DNA of 64,000 bases from Bradyrhizobium japonicum USDA 6 (GCF_000284375.1 NC_017249.1:744001-808000); one strand, 5' to 3'. Numbered from the stretch's first letter, positions 18,164 through 27,600 are shown. A program made the numbers and translations. The notes: generated from the sequence alone by a model not told the origin.

Positions 18164-18281
18164 CCTCTCCCGCTTGCGGGAGAGGTCGCGCCGGAGGCGC
18201 GGGTGAGGGCTCTATCCTCTGGGGGATTGTCCCATTGCGGAGACACCCTCTCCCCAACCCTCTCCCGCAAGCGGGAGAGGG
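18164..18281. repeat. Palindromic intergenic repeat, family E (paired)
   Basis: Two palindromes CCTCTCCCGCTTGCGGGAGAGG (11-base arms, 18164-18185; arms CCTCTCCCGCT and its match) and CCCTCTCCCGC with GCGGGAGAGGG (18258-18281), facing each other across GTGAGGG/CCCTCTCC sequence. A solo copy is at 57653-57678. A widespread style of intergenic repeat in Bradyrhizobiaceae. It follows the CoA-transferase gene, so may also end its transcript. Confidence 0.7.
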
Positions 18282-18318
18282 AGCGCACCTGCCCTGGCGC
18301 TCGATCGTCGTCGTTGTC

Positions 18319-19521
18319 TCAGCGCTTGCGCTCGGGGCCGCAGACGGTGCCCTTTTCGACCATCGCGTCGATCTCCGATTTGGAGTAGCCGAACTCGCCC
18401 AGCACCTCCTGGGAGTGCTGGCTGAATTTCGGCGGCAGGCGGCGCAGGCTCGGCTTGCTGCGATCCAGCCGGATCGGCGAGGCCACGCCCTTGTACCAGT
18501 CCTTCTCGATGACATCGCCGCGGGCGATCGTGTGCGCGTTGGTCAAGGCCTGGTCGATCTTCTGCACGGGACCTGCGGGCAGGCCGGCGGCGAGCAGACG
18601 ATTGCACAGCGGTTCCGCCTCGTGCTGGCTGAACACGGCGGCCAACTCGGCCCGCAGCGCCTCGCGATTGGCGATGCGGTCCTTGTTGCGGGCAAAGCGC
18701 GGATCGGTGCCGAGCTCGGGCTTGCCGATTTCCTTGGCGAGCTTGCGGAAGGTGCCGTCATTGCCGACGCCGATGAAGATGTCGTCGGTCCTGGTCGGGA
18801 AGATCGCGTAAGGTACGAGGTTGGGATGTTCGTTGCCGGTGAGCGACGGCGGCTTGCCGTGCATGAAATAATTCGCGGTGTGCGGATGCATGATGGCAAG
18901 GCCGGTCTCGTACAGCGTCGTCTCCAGGAACTGGCCCTGGCCCGAGCGCTGCCGCTCCGACAGCGCCATCAGGATGCCGATCGCCGCATAGAGGCCGGTG
19001 GTGATGTCGACCAGCGGCACGCCGATCCGCATCGGACCGCTCTCGGGCGAACCGGTCGCCGCGATCATGCCGGTCATGGCCTGGATGATGGCGTCATAGC
19101 CGGGATTGCCGCCGCGCGGACCGTCGGCGCCGAAGCCGCAGATCCGGCAATGCACCAGGCGCGGAAATTTCTTGCTGAGCACATCGTTGCCGATGCCCCA
19201 TTTCTCCAGCGTGCCCGGCTTGAAATTCTCGATCAGGACGTCGGCGGTCTCGAGCATCTTGAGCAGCACGACACGGCCGCCTTCGGAGGCGAGGTCGAGG
19301 CCGATCGAGCGCTTGTTGCGGTTGATGCCGATGAAATAGGCCGCGTCTTCCTCGTGGAACGGAGGGCCCCAGTCGCGTACCTCGTCGCCGGCGGGCGGCT
19401 CGACCTTGATCACGTCGGCGCCGTGGTCGGCGAGGATCTGGGTGCAGTAGGGACCGCCGAGCACGCGCGTGAGATCGATGACGCGCAGTCCGCTCATTGC
19501 GCCCAAAACGGCTTCGGTCAT
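18319..19521 (-). CDS. CaiB/BaiF family (class III) CoA-transferase
   Basis: 400 residues from the ATG at 19521, preceded by AGGGGAAG; the longer open frame adds about 57 residues without family character. Starts GLRVIDLTRVLGGPYCTQILADHGADVIKVEPPAGDE, the classic family III N-terminus, with GINRNKRSIGLDL and NFKPGTLEKWG later. Transfers CoA between carboxylic acids, using an active-site aspartate. Substrate unknown: the family covers carnitine, formyl/oxalate, succinyl and alpha-methylacyl substrates. Isolated leftward gene between ugpB and ohr. Confidence 0.88.
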   Translation of the reverse strand: MTEAVLGAMSGLRVIDLTRVLGGPYCTQILADHGADVIKVEPPAGDEVRDWGPPFHEEDAAYFIGINRNKRSIGLDLASEGGRVVLLKMLETADVLIENFKPGTLEKWGIGNDVLSKKFPRLVHCRICGFGADGPRGGNPGYDAIIQAMTGMIAATGSPESGPMRIGVPLVDITTGLYAAIGILMALSERQRSGQGQFLETTLYETGLAIMHPHTANYFMHGKPPSLTGNEHPNLVPYAIFPTRTDDIFIGVGNDGTFRKLAKEIGKPELGTDPRFARNKDRIANREALRAELAAVFSQHEAEPLCNRLLAAGLPAGPVQKIDQALTNAHTIARGDVIEKDWYKGVASPIRLDRSKPSLRRLPPKFSQHSQEVLGEFGYSKSEIDAMVEKGTVCGPERKR

Positions 19522-19704
19522 GCCTTCGCTTCCCCTGTGTCGATCATTGATCACAGGCCTAGCGAGGTTTTTTTGCGCCAGCAATGGCTTGGTGCGTAGG
19601 GGCGTATGCGGTGCCGCCGTGCCATCCCGGGGCGTGGCAAAACAAAAAATAAAGGGAAGCGGCCGGCCCGAGGGGGATCTCGGGCCAGCCAATCCGCCGT
19701 TTGA

Positions 19705-20130
19705 TCAGACGACCGTCAGGCGAACGTCGACATTGCCGCGCGTGGCATTGGAGTAGGGACATACCTGGTGGGCCTTCTCGACCAGCGCCTCGGCTTCCGC
19801 GCGGGCAAGGCCCGGCAGCGAGACGGCGAGGTCGATGTCGAGACCGAAGCCGCCGGCCGAGCGCGGGCCGATGCCGACGGTGGAGGTGACCGAGGCGTCA
19901 GCCGGAACCTTCGGGCCGCCCTGCGAGGCCACGAACTTCATCGCGCCGATGAAGCAGGCGGCATAGCCGGCCGCAAACAGCTGCTCCGGATTGTTGCCGG
20001 CGCCGCCGCCGCCGCCGAGCTCCTTCGGCGTGGTGAGCTTGACGTCGAGCGCGCCGTCGAGGGTCGCCGCATGGCCGTCGCGGCCGCCGGTGGCCTTGGC
20101 GCTGGTCTTGTACAGGACGTTCACAGACAT
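19705..20130 (-). CDS. ohr: Organic hydroperoxide resistance protein Ohr (OsmC superfamily)
   Basis: 141-residue thiol peroxidase reducing organic hydroperoxides to alcohols. The two redox cysteines are in [13 protein letters not shown] (about residue 61) and [12 protein letters not shown] (about residue 125), the Ohr pattern, and [18 protein letters not shown] is also typical. The start is the ATG at 20130; upstream codons run into the operator. Divergent from the MarR-type OhrR gene, with ATTG-N4-CAAT palindromes between them. Confidence 0.93.
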   Translation of the reverse strand: MSVNVLYKTSAKATGGRDGHAATLDGALDVKLTTPKELGGGGGAGNNPEQLFAAGYAACFIGAMKFVASQGGPKVPADASVTSTVGIGPRSAGGFGLDIDLAVSLPGLARAEAEALVEKAHQVCPYSNATRGNVDVRLTVV

Positions 20131-20169
20131 TTTCGTCTCCTCAGGTCTTCGGGTTGGGGTGGAACCTAC

Positions 20170-20232
20170 ATCGCAAACAATTAGATTGCGTGCAATTGAA
20201 ATCTGCATGCCTCACATTTAATTGTTCGCAAT
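20170..20232. promoter_or_regulatory. OhrR-type operators in the ohr/ohrR intergenic region
   Basis: Three related palindromic sites with ATTG-N4-CAAT form: ATCGCAAACAAT (20170-20181, reads ATTGTTTGCGAT on the other strand), ATTGCGTGCAAT (20185-20196) and ATTGTTCGCAAT (20221-20232), each flanked by AATT-rich sequence. Such AT-rich repeats are the usual OhrR targets; control of both genes is inferred. Confidence 0.7.
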
Positions 20233-20272
20233 TGAATGTACGGCCGCCCGGTCCCAGAATGGAGGAAACCGC

Positions 20273-20743
20273 GTGAGATTCTCGATGCCCCGGAAATTAT
20301 CGGCGCTGGACCCGCAGCGCCTCGACAACCAGATCTGCTTCGCGGTCTATTCGGCCGCGCATGCCTTCAACCGGGTCTACAAGCCGCTGCTGGACCGGCT
20401 CGGCCTGACCTACCCGCAATATCTGGTGATGCTGGTGCTGTGGGAGCGCGACGACGTGCCGGTCAAGGACATCGGCGAAAAGCTGTTCCTGGACTCGGGC
20501 ACGCTGACGCCGCTGCTCAAGCGCCTCGAGGCCGCGCACCTCGTCAAGCGCACGCGCTCGCGCGAGGACGAACGTCAGGTGCTGATCGCGCTGACCCCGC
20601 AGGGCCACGCCTTGAAGGAAAAAGCGCGCGCCGTGCCGCAATCCATCCTGGCGGCGTCGGATTGCTCGGTCTCGGAACTGGTCGCGATGAAGGACGAGAT
20701 CGTGGCGCTGCGCGATCGGTTGAATGCGGTGATCGGGGAGTAG
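20273..20743 (+). CDS. ohrR: MarR-family organic hydroperoxide sensor OhrR
   Basis: 156 residues from a GTG at 20273, which sits seven bases after GGAGG; an in-frame ATG at 20285 is an alternative but is too far from that site. Winged helix at about 50-105 ([42 protein letters not shown]). The reactive cysteine that senses hydroperoxides is in [18 protein letters not shown] near residue 23. Represses ohr; oxidation of the cysteine releases DNA. Confidence 0.92.
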   Translation: MRFSMPRKLSALDPQRLDNQICFAVYSAAHAFNRVYKPLLDRLGLTYPQYLVMLVLWERDDVPVKDIGEKLFLDSGTLTPLLKRLEAAHLVKRTRSREDERQVLIALTPQGHALKEKARAVPQSILAASDCSVSELVAMKDEIVALRDRLNAVIGE

Positions 20744-20747
20744 GGGG

Positions 20748-20984
20748 CTAGAAGCGCCTTTTGGCGAAGGCGCGGCCGGACGCTGACTTCAGGTACTTCT
20801 CGAACGCGACGGCCTGCTTCTCGTTGCTGAACGCAATGTAAGTCTTGAGACGCCAAGGTCCAAATTTCGAGGTGTGAGGCACCTCGCCGGCATTGTGCTT
20901 TGTCAGTCGGGCGCGCAGGTCGTCAGTGATCCCGACATAGAAGTGGAGGGAATCGAGGCTCTCGAGAATGTACACGTATTTCAC
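20748..20984 (-). CDS. GIY-YIG domain protein, small (UPF0213-like)
   Basis: 78 residues from a GTG at 20984 behind GGGGAG. KYVYILESLDSLHFYVGITDDLRARLTKHN is the GIY-YIG signature in the variant form YVYIL...YVGIT, with the conserved arginine and asparagine, and KLGPW-like FGPWRLKTYIAF and EKYLKSASGRAFAKRRF as in small stand-alone GIY-YIG proteins of rhizobia. A nuclease role is predicted but the biological job is unknown. It lies next to tRNA-Ala on the same strand and almost touches the convergent ohrR gene. Confidence 0.85.
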   Translation of the reverse strand: MKYVYILESLDSLHFYVGITDDLRARLTKHNAGEVPHTSKFGPWRLKTYIAFSNEKQAVAFEKYLKSASGRAFAKRRF

Positions 20985-21069
20985 GGCATGCTCCCCAGCT
21001 GTCGAGGGAGAGCTTACATCCGCTTTCGATCTGCTGAAGCCCGGCTTCGCCCTTCGGGCTACGCCGCGG

Positions 21070-21124
21070 CAGCCTTCGCCACGATAGGGCTTGCCGAGCC
21101 GAAGCTGGCGAAGCCAGCGAAGGC

Positions 21125-21126
<2 letters not shown>
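21070..21126. repeat. Inverted repeat beside tRNA-Ala
   Basis: Arms CAGCCTTCGC (21070-21079) and GCGAAGGCTG (21117-21126) are perfect, with inner copies of CTTCGCCA/TGGCGAAG-like sequence between. The right arm overlaps the CCA end of tRNA-Ala. It could be the 3' processing or termination structure of the tRNA, or a repeat linked to the GIY-YIG gene. Confidence 0.5.
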
Positions 21127-21200
<74 letters not shown>

Positions 21201-21296
21201 TTAGTCTTCCAGTTGGGAGGATCCTAGTGGATCACTCCCGACCGCCGAGCCTGGTGACTCGCGCGGTGCACCCTTTTTCACAGATCAGGGCTGATC

Positions 21297-21704
21297 TCAA
21301 GTCTCTTCATCACCTCCGACATCACCAATGATGTCGGTCACGTCCTCATCGCCCTCTTCTTCGTCGGCGATGAAGGTCGAATCATCGTCATCGTCGTCGT
21401 CGATGGTCTCGTCGACCTCGATATCGTCCTCGGATTCGGGCACCACCGCCTTGACCTTGCCGGTGTTCTCCTCGGCATCGGCCTCCTCGAGCGAGACCTC
21501 TTCGACCTCTGCCGGCTCCGGCGCGGTGTCGGCGGCCGCTGCGTGGCGGGCTTCGGCGCCGCGGGTTGCGCGAGCCGGCGCCACGGGCGCGATCGGCACG
21601 ACTTCGCCGGTATAGGGCGAGATCACCGGATTCTTGTTGAGGTCGTAGAATTTCTTGCCCGTGGTCGGGCAAATACGTTTGGTTCCGAGTTCGGACTTGG
21701 CCAC
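21297..21704 (-). CDS. TIGR02300 family protein (FYDLN acid protein)
   Basis: 135 residues from a GTG at 21704 that follows AGGA; an ATG at 21743 would add 13 residues. The N-terminal region VAKSELGTKRICPTTGKKFYDLN is the family signature (KRxCP, FYDLN), though the second cysteine pair of the zinc-ribbon-like form is absent. The C-terminal half is strongly acidic, with a run of seven Asp near IDDDDDDD and many Glu. Function unknown; alphaproteobacterial proteins of this family are often next to aroA, as here. Confidence 0.85.
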   Translation of the reverse strand: MAKSELGTKRICPTTGKKFYDLNKNPVISPYTGEVVPIAPVAPARATRGAEARHAAAADTAPEPAEVEEVSLEEADAEENTGKVKAVVPESEDDIEVDETIDDDDDDDSTFIADEEEGDEDVTDIIGDVGGDEET

Positions 21705-21874
21705 GGCAGGAATCCTGGGAATGTCTGAAAAGCGGTGTTTCACTTGGCTAGTTGGCGGCCCGCTGTCAATAGCGCATTACGGGGGAAAGACATGCCCGTG
21801 ACGGCGGGCAGACCTTGTGGTACCTGCCCCGCGAGCCCCGCAGGGATGTTTCGGGCCTATCCAAGGACACAAAC

Positions 21875-23212
21875 TTGACTGATTCCGACAAGCCGACGCC
21901 GCTTCAGTCGCGCGCAAGCGGTCCCCTGACCGGGAAAGTACGGGTCCCCGGGGACAAGTCGATCTCCCACCGCGCCCTCATCCTGGGCGCGCTCGCGGTC
22001 GGCGAGACCCGGATTTCGGGCCTGCTCGAGGGCGAGGACGTCCTCAACACCGCCAAATCCATGCAGGCGCTGGGCGCCAGGGTGGAGCGCACCGGAGATT
22101 TCGCCTGGAAGGTGAACGGCGTCGGCGTCGCCGGCTTTGCCGAGCCCAGGGCAGCGCTCGATTTCGGCAACTCCGGTACCGGCTGTCGGCTCGTCATGGG
22201 CGCCGTCGCCGGCTGCCCGATTTCGGCGGTTTTCGACGGCGATGCCTCGCTGCGCAGCCGCCCCATGCGCCGGATCCTCGACCCGCTCGAGAAGATGGGC
22301 GCCAAAGTGGTGTCCGGCGGCGAGGGCGGCCGTCTGCCGCTCACCGTCCAGGGCGCGCGCGATCCGCTGCCGATCACCTACAAGACCCCGGTCGCCTCGG
22401 CCCAGATCAAATCGGCCGTACTGCTGGCGGGCCTGGCCGCACCCGGCACCACGACGGTGATCGAGACCGAGGCCAGCCGCGACCATACCGAGCTGATGCT
22501 GAAGCACTTTGGCGCCGACATCACCTCCGCGCAGGAGGGCCAGCACGGCCGCCGCATCACGCTCGTTGGCCAGCCCGAACTGCATGGCGCCACCGTCGTG
22601 GTGCCCGCCGATCCCTCTTCGGCCGCCTTTCCGGTCGTCGCGGCGCTGATCGTCGAAGGCTCGGACGTCGTCCTGTCCGACGTGATGACCAATCCGCTGC
22701 GCACCGGCCTGTTCACCACGCTGCGCGAAATGGGCGCCTCGATCGAGGAAAGCGAAGTTCGCGGCGATGCCGGCGAGCCGATGGCGCAGCTGCGGGTGCG
22801 CGCGTCGAAACTACGCGGCGTCGAGGTGCCGCCGGAGCGCGCGCCCTCGATGATCGACGAATATCTCGTGCTGGCGGTGGCGGCTTCCTTCGCCGAGGGC
22901 ACGACCATCATGCGCGGCCTCCAGGAGCTGCGCGTCAAGGAATCCGATCGGCTTGAGGCCACTGCCGACATGCTCCGCGTCAACGGCGTGAAGGTCGAGG
23001 TCTCCGGCGACGATCTGATCGTCGAGGGGCGCGGTCACGTTCCGGGCGGCGGCACTGTCGCCACGCACATGGATCATCGCATCGCGATGTCCGCGCTGGT
23101 GATGGGCTGCGCCTCCGACCAGCCCGTGACCGTCGACGACACCGCCTTCATCGCCACCAGTTTCCCGGATTTCATTCCGATGATGCGTTCGCTTGGGGCC
23201 GAGTTCTCATGA
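21875..23212 (+). CDS. aroA: 3-phosphoshikimate 1-carboxyvinyltransferase (EPSP synthase)
   Basis: Sixth step of the shikimate pathway: joins phosphoenolpyruvate to shikimate-3-phosphate. 445 residues from a TTG at 21875 with AAGGA seven bases upstream. [32 protein letters not shown] is the substrate-binding N-terminus, followed by [19 protein letters not shown] near residue 345 is the second signature. The glyphosate-site region reads GNSGTGCR, where the alanine for glycine change of class II enzymes may occur; this was not tested. Its stop overlaps the cmk start. Confidence 0.95.
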   Translation: MTDSDKPTPLQSRASGPLTGKVRVPGDKSISHRALILGALAVGETRISGLLEGEDVLNTAKSMQALGARVERTGDFAWKVNGVGVAGFAEPRAALDFGNSGTGCRLVMGAVAGCPISAVFDGDASLRSRPMRRILDPLEKMGAKVVSGGEGGRLPLTVQGARDPLPITYKTPVASAQIKSAVLLAGLAAPGTTTVIETEASRDHTELMLKHFGADITSAQEGQHGRRITLVGQPELHGATVVVPADPSSAAFPVVAALIVEGSDVVLSDVMTNPLRTGLFTTLREMGASIEESEVRGDAGEPMAQLRVRASKLRGVEVPPERAPSMIDEYLVLAVAASFAEGTTIMRGLQELRVKESDRLEATADMLRVNGVKVEVSGDDLIVEGRGHVPGGGTVATHMDHRIAMSALVMGCASDQPVTVDDTAFIATSFPDFIPMMRSLGAEFS

Positions 23213-23847
23213 TCATCGCCATCGACGGGCCCGCCGCCTCGGGCAAGGGGACGCTCGGCAAGCGCCTCGCCCATCATTACGGCTATCGTCATCTCGATAC
23301 CGGCGTCATCTACCGCGCGGTGGCCTATGCCTTGATGGAATCCGGTCACGATCTCCGGGACGAGGCGGCTGCGGTGCAGGCTGCGCTGGAACTCGATCCC
23401 GAAAGGTTCGGCAATCCCGCCCTGAAGACCCAGGAGGCCGGCGAGGGCGCCTCGATCGTCTCGGCGATCCCCAGGGTTCGCGAGGTCCTGCTCAATTTCC
23501 AGCGGCAATTCGCCGCCGATCCGCCCGGCGCCGTGCTCGACGGCCGGGACATTGGAACCGTGATCTGCCCCCATGCCGACGTGAAGATTTTCGTGGTCGC
23601 CGATCCCAAGGTCCGCGCCCGCCGCCGGACCATGGAGGCCAAGGCGAGGGGCGAGGAGGCGGACGAGGCGGCGGTGCTCGCCGACATCATCCGGCGTGAC
23701 GAGCGCGACAAGAACCGGCCGATTGCGCCCTTGAAACCGGCCCCGGATGCTTACTTGCTAGATAACTCCCAACTGGATATAGAAGGCGGCGTCCGGGCCG
23801 CCATCGACATTATCGAGGCCGTCCGAGCGGGCCGGTCGCGGGGTTAA
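23209..23847 (+). CDS. cmk: Cytidylate kinase
   Basis: Phosphorylates CMP and dCMP to the diphosphates. 212 residues. P-loop [16 protein letters not shown] at the N-terminus, then [15 protein letters not shown] and the nucleotide-monophosphate-binding [22 protein letters not shown] region [12 protein letters not shown]. Starts with an ATGA overlap on aroA, so it is translationally coupled, and precedes rpsA, a common arrangement in proteobacteria (cmk-rpsA-ihfB). Confidence 0.95.
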   Translation: MIIAIDGPAASGKGTLGKRLAHHYGYRHLDTGVIYRAVAYALMESGHDLRDEAAAVQAALELDPERFGNPALKTQEAGEGASIVSAIPRVREVLLNFQRQFAADPPGAVLDGRDIGTVICPHADVKIFVVADPKVRARRRTMEAKARGEEADEAAVLADIIRRDERDKNRPIAPLKPAPDAYLLDNSQLDIEGGVRAAIDIIEAVRAGRSRG

Positions 23848-23965
23848 GCCGCCGCCGTCATTGGAGGAAGCGCCCGCTCCCGCTCTTTGAGGTCGATAAC
23901 CCCGGTCCCCTGTTTGGGCCCGGCGCGATCCAGGCTCCGGACCAAGATTTCCACGTATCGAACGC

Positions 23966-23985
23966 GCGGGCCTCAGCCGGCCCGC
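23966..23985 (+). other. Hairpin in the rpsA leader
   Basis: Perfect arms GCGGGCC and GGCCCGC around a six-base loop in the 266-base gap between cmk and rpsA. No T-run follows, so it is not a standard terminator. It might be part of a leader structure for S1 autoregulation or a transcription pause; no other element was recognised in the gap. Confidence 0.4.
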
Positions 23986-24113
23986 TTCCGCTGTTCCGCC
24001 TCCATGCCGGAGCAGCGGGCGGTCGCTCGAAGGTCTTGCGGACCTTCCGACACTGCGTGTGCGATACGCCCTTGAACCCAACGGCCGGCACGACATCCGC
24101 AACTGGAGAACAA

Positions 24114-25817
24114 ATGGCTTCGACTTCTGCTGATACCTATAGCCCGTCGCGTGACGATTTCGCCGCGATGCTCGACGAGTCCTTCGCGGGTGGCAACCTG
24201 CAGGAAAGCTCAGTCGTCAAGGGCAAGGTGGTTGCAATTGAAAAAGACATGGCCGTCATCGACGTCGGCCTGAAGACCGAGGGCCGCGTCGCCCTGCGCG
24301 AATTTTCCGGCCCCGGCCGTGACAGCGAGATCAAGGTCGGCGACGAGGTCGAAGTGTTCCTCGATCGCATCGAGAACGCCCTCGGCGAAGCCGTGCTGTC
24401 GCGCGACAAGGCGCGCCGCGAGGAGAGCTGGGGCAAGCTCGAGAAGGCCTTCCAGAACAACGAGAAGGTCAACGGCGTCATCTTCAACCAGGTCAAGGGC
24501 GGCTTCACCGTCGACCTCGACGGTGCCGTGGCCTTCCTGCCGCGCTCGCAGGTCGACATCCGCCCGATCCGCGACGTTGCGCCGCTGATGAACAACTCGC
24601 AGCCGTTCCAGATCCTCAAGATGGATCGCCGCCGCGGCAACATCGTCGTCTCCCGCCGCACGGTGCTGGAAGAGACCCGCGCCGAGCAGCGTCAGGAGCT
24701 GGTGCAGAACCTCGAAGAGGGTCAGGTCATCGACGGCGTGGTCAAGAACATCACCGATTACGGTGCGTTCGTTGATCTCGGCGGTATCGACGGTCTGCTG
24801 CACGTCACCGACATCGCGTGGCGCCGCGTCAACCATCCGACCGAGGTGCTCTCGATCGGCCAGACCGTGAAGGTCAAGATCATCAAGATCAACCACGAGA
24901 CGCACCGCATCTCGCTGGGCATGAAGCAGCTGCTGGACGATCCGTGGCAGGGCATCGAAGCCAAGTACCCGCTGGGTGCCCGCTTCACCGGCCGCGTCAC
25001 CAACATCACCGACTACGGTGCGTTCGTCGAGCTCGAGCCGGGCATCGAAGGCCTGATCCACGTCTCCGAGATGTCGTGGACCAAGAAGAACATGCACCCC
25101 GGCAAGATCGTTTCGACCTCGCAGGAAGTCGAAGTGCAGGTGCTGGAAGTCGATTCCGTCAAGCGCCGCATCTCGCTCGGCCTCAAGCAGACCATGCGCA
25201 ACCCCTGGGAGGTCTTCGTCGAAGGTCACCCGACCGGTTCGGTGGTCGAGGGCGAGGTCAAGAACAAGACCGAGTTCGGTCTGTTCCTGGGCCTCGAGGG
25301 CGACGTCGACGGCATGGTCCATCTCTCCGACCTCGACTGGAAGCTTCCGGGCGAGCAGGTGATCGACAACTACAAGAAGGGCGACGTGGTGAAAGCCGTG
25401 GTGCTCGATGTGGACGTCGAGAAGGAGCGCATCTCGCTCGGCATCAAGCAGCTCGAAGGCGACCCCTTCGCCGAGCCGGGCGATGTCAAGAAGGGCGCGG
25501 TCGTGACCTGCGAAGTGCTCGAAGTGAAGGAAAGCGGCATCGAGGTGAAGATCACCGGTACCGACTTCTCGACCTTCATCAAGCGTTCGGAGCTCGCCCG
25601 TGACCGCAACGACCAGCGCGCCGAGCGCTTCGCCGTCGGCGAGAAGGTCGATGCCCGCGTGATCCAGTTCGACAAGAAGGCCCGCAAGGTCCAGGTGTCG
25701 ATCAAGGCGCTCGAAGTCGCCGAAGAGAAGGAAGCCATCGCGCAGTACGGCTCCTCCGATTCGGGGGCGACGCTCGGTGACATCCTCGGCACCGCGCTCA
25801 AGAACCGCGACAAGTAA
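24114..25817 (+). CDS. rpsA: 30S ribosomal protein S1
   Basis: 567 residues with six S1/OB-fold RNA-binding domains at about 31-97, 115-181, 202-270, 287-357, 374-444 and 461-530. The repeated ITDYGAFVDLGGIDGLLHVTD and VNHPTEVLSIGQ-type segments are plain. Brings mRNA to the 30S subunit. The ATG at 24114 follows GGAG; the open frame runs further upstream but without S1 character. It ends at a strong terminator. Length matches the usual 555-570 residues. Confidence 0.97.
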   Translation: MASTSADTYSPSRDDFAAMLDESFAGGNLQESSVVKGKVVAIEKDMAVIDVGLKTEGRVALREFSGPGRDSEIKVGDEVEVFLDRIENALGEAVLSRDKARREESWGKLEKAFQNNEKVNGVIFNQVKGGFTVDLDGAVAFLPRSQVDIRPIRDVAPLMNNSQPFQILKMDRRRGNIVVSRRTVLEETRAEQRQELVQNLEEGQVIDGVVKNITDYGAFVDLGGIDGLLHVTDIAWRRVNHPTEVLSIGQTVKVKIIKINHETHRISLGMKQLLDDPWQGIEAKYPLGARFTGRVTNITDYGAFVELEPGIEGLIHVSEMSWTKKNMHPGKIVSTSQEVEVQVLEVDSVKRRISLGLKQTMRNPWEVFVEGHPTGSVVEGEVKNKTEFGLFLGLEGDVDGMVHLSDLDWKLPGEQVIDNYKKGDVVKAVVLDVDVEKERISLGIKQLEGDPFAEPGDVKKGAVVTCEVLEVKESGIEVKITGTDFSTFIKRSELARDRNDQRAERFAVGEKVDARVIQFDKKARKVQVSIKALEVAEEKEAIAQYGSSDSGATLGDILGTALKNRDK

Positions 25818-25843
25818 GCGAAACACCCGTTTCGCAACCATCA

Positions 25844-25871
25844 AAGCCCCGGCGCGAGCCGGGGCTTTTTG
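25844..25871 (+). terminator. Rho-independent terminator of rpsA
   Basis: AAAGCCCCGGC-GCGA-GCCGGGGCTTTTT: an 11-base perfect stem followed by five T, 27 bases after the rpsA stop. Confidence 0.92.
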
Positions 25872-25880
25872 TTGGACCCG

Positions 25881-25966
25881 TAGCCCGGATGGCGCGCAGC
25901 GAAATCCGGAGTCTTGCCACGATCGAAAGCGGTCCTCGATTGCGCTGCGCTCCATCCGGGCTACGC
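25881..25966. repeat. Palindromic intergenic repeat, family B
   Basis: GTAGCCCGGATGGCGCGCAG on the left and CTGCGCTCCATCCGGGCTAC on the right form an imperfect inverted repeat, with ATCCGG and TTGCGC inner parts. A second copy in similar form is at 33939-34026. It follows the rpsA terminator. Confidence 0.75.
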
Positions 25967-26071
25967 CAGCCTTGTTTTCTTCAAATTACGCCGCAATTGA
26001 TGTATCCAGATAAGCCAATGGTCACGCTGTGACGGCACAACGCGCCCAGCCTTTCATTTGGAGATATTCCG

Positions 26072-27052
26072 ATGTCGCTCGATTCGGACATCATCGTCGA
26101 TCGCCGCAGGATTCGTCGCAAGCTGACGTTCTGGCGCGTGATGGCTGCGCTGATCGCGATCGCGGCGATTGCGGGCTTCGCGCTGATCGCGACACCCGGT
26201 GCGCGCGGCACGTTCGCATCCGCCGGTTCGATCGCGCGGGTCCAGATCGATGGCCTGATCCGCAGCGACTCCGATCGCACCCAGGCGCTGGAGCGACTGG
26301 AGAACTCGCAGGCCGCCGCCGTCATCGTTCACATCAACTCGCCGGGTGGCACCACCGCCGGCTCCGAGCAGCTTTATGACTCGCTTGTGCGGCTGAAGGC
26401 GAAGAAGCCGCTGGTTGTCGTGGTCGAAGGCCTCGCCGCGTCCGGTGGTTACATCACCGCGATCGCGAGCGACCACATCATTGCACAGCAGAGCTCGCTG
26501 GTCGGTTCGATCGGCGTGCTGTTCCAGTTTCCCAACGTCACGGAGCTGCTGAAGACCGTCGGTGTGAAGGTCGAGGAGGTCAAATCCTCGCCGCTGAAGG
26601 CCGCGCCGAATGGTTTTGAGCCGACCAGCCCCGAGGCCCGCGCCGCGCTCGATGCGCTGGTGAAGGATTCCTATGCCTGGTTCAAGGGATTGGTGAAGGA
26701 GCGGCGTGGCATGGATGACACGCAGCTCGAAAAAGTCGCCGATGGCCGCGTCTTCACCGGACGCCAGGCGATCGATCTCAAGCTGATCGATCAGCTCGGC
26801 GACGAGAAGACCGCCGTGACCTGGCTGGTCGAGCAGAAGGGCGTCAAGAAGGGCCTCACCGTCCGCGATTACAAGCTCCAGCCCCGCTTCGGCGATCTGC
26901 CGTTCCTCAAAACGGCTGCCGTCGTCACGCTGGAAGCGCTTGGTTTAGGCTCGATTGCGCATCAGATCGGGCAAACCGGCGTCGCGCAGGCTGTCGATCG
27001 GCTCGGAATGGATGGAATGCTGGCCCTGTGGCAGCCGGCCGCGTCAAATTGA
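26072..27052 (+). CDS. sppA: Signal peptide peptidase SppA
   Basis: 326-residue membrane-bound serine protease (S49 family, short 36K type) that degrades cleaved signal peptides. One N-terminal transmembrane helix (about 24-43, MAALIAIAAIAGFALIA). The active-site serine lies in VVVEGLAASGGYITA and the general-base lysine in SSPLKAAPNG. INSPGGTTAGSEQLYDSL matches the family. ATG 26072 follows GGAG. It is located between rpsA and ihfB, which is a common order in alphaproteobacteria. Confidence 0.93.
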   Translation: MSLDSDIIVDRRRIRRKLTFWRVMAALIAIAAIAGFALIATPGARGTFASAGSIARVQIDGLIRSDSDRTQALERLENSQAAAVIVHINSPGGTTAGSEQLYDSLVRLKAKKPLVVVVEGLAASGGYITAIASDHIIAQQSSLVGSIGVLFQFPNVTELLKTVGVKVEEVKSSPLKAAPNGFEPTSPEARAALDALVKDSYAWFKGLVKERRGMDDTQLEKVADGRVFTGRQAIDLKLIDQLGDEKTAVTWLVEQKGVKKGLTVRDYKLQPRFGDLPFLKTAAVVTLEALGLGSIAHQIGQTGVAQAVDRLGMDGMLALWQPAASN

Positions 27053-27094
27053 TGGAACCGGGCGAGCTTCAGAGGCTTTTCCCGTCTGGCGGGT

Positions 27095-27114
27095 AGCGGG
27101 GCAGCCCGCTTTTT
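27095..27114 (+). terminator. Rho-independent terminator of sppA
   Basis: AGCGGG-GCAG-CCCGCT followed by TTTT, 43 bases after the sppA stop. Short six-base stem with a four-base loop. Confidence 0.7.
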
Positions 27115-27223
27115 CGGCATTTGTCACGCATTTTCCCGACGCTCAACCTTCATTTAGCGTCTTGACAGATCACAGTATTTTCACGGAAATGGTCATCCGC
27201 ACGCTTCCGGGTCCTATCTCTCG

Positions 27224-27529
27224 ATGATCAAATCCGAACTTGTTCAGCGTATCGCCGAGCACAACCCGCATCTGTACCAGCGGGATGTCGAGAACATTGT
27301 GAATGCGATTCTCGAAGAGATCGTAGCGGCTCTCGCGCGCGGTGATCGCGTCGAGTTGCGCGGCTTCGGTGCCTTCTCGGTCAAGCATCGCCCTGCGCGC
27401 GCAGGGCGCAATCCGCGCACCGGCGCCCATGTGCCCGTCGACCAGAAGAGCGTTCCGTTCTTCAAGACCGGCAAGGAAATGCGCGAACGGCTGAACCGCG
27501 ACCATCCGGATCCAGGCGCGCCAGACTGA
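27224..27529 (+). CDS. ihfB: Integration host factor subunit beta
   Basis: 101-residue DNA-bending protein of the HU/IHF family, partner of Ihf[28 protein letters not shown] is the helical dimer part; the beta-arm DNA-binding signature is [41 protein letters not shown] ends the domain. Bends DNA at promoters and recombination sites. Own promoter likely, as a terminator separates it from sppA. Confidence 0.95.
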   Translation: MIKSELVQRIAEHNPHLYQRDVENIVNAILEEIVAALARGDRVELRGFGAFSVKHRPARAGRNPRTGAHVPVDQKSVPFFKTGKEMRERLNRDHPDPGAPD

Positions 27530-27600
27530 GACCGGCGCCAGGGTTTTCCGCGGTCGCGAGAGAGGCGGCCGGAAGCTTGATTCAAGGCGAGCGAAGCGAG

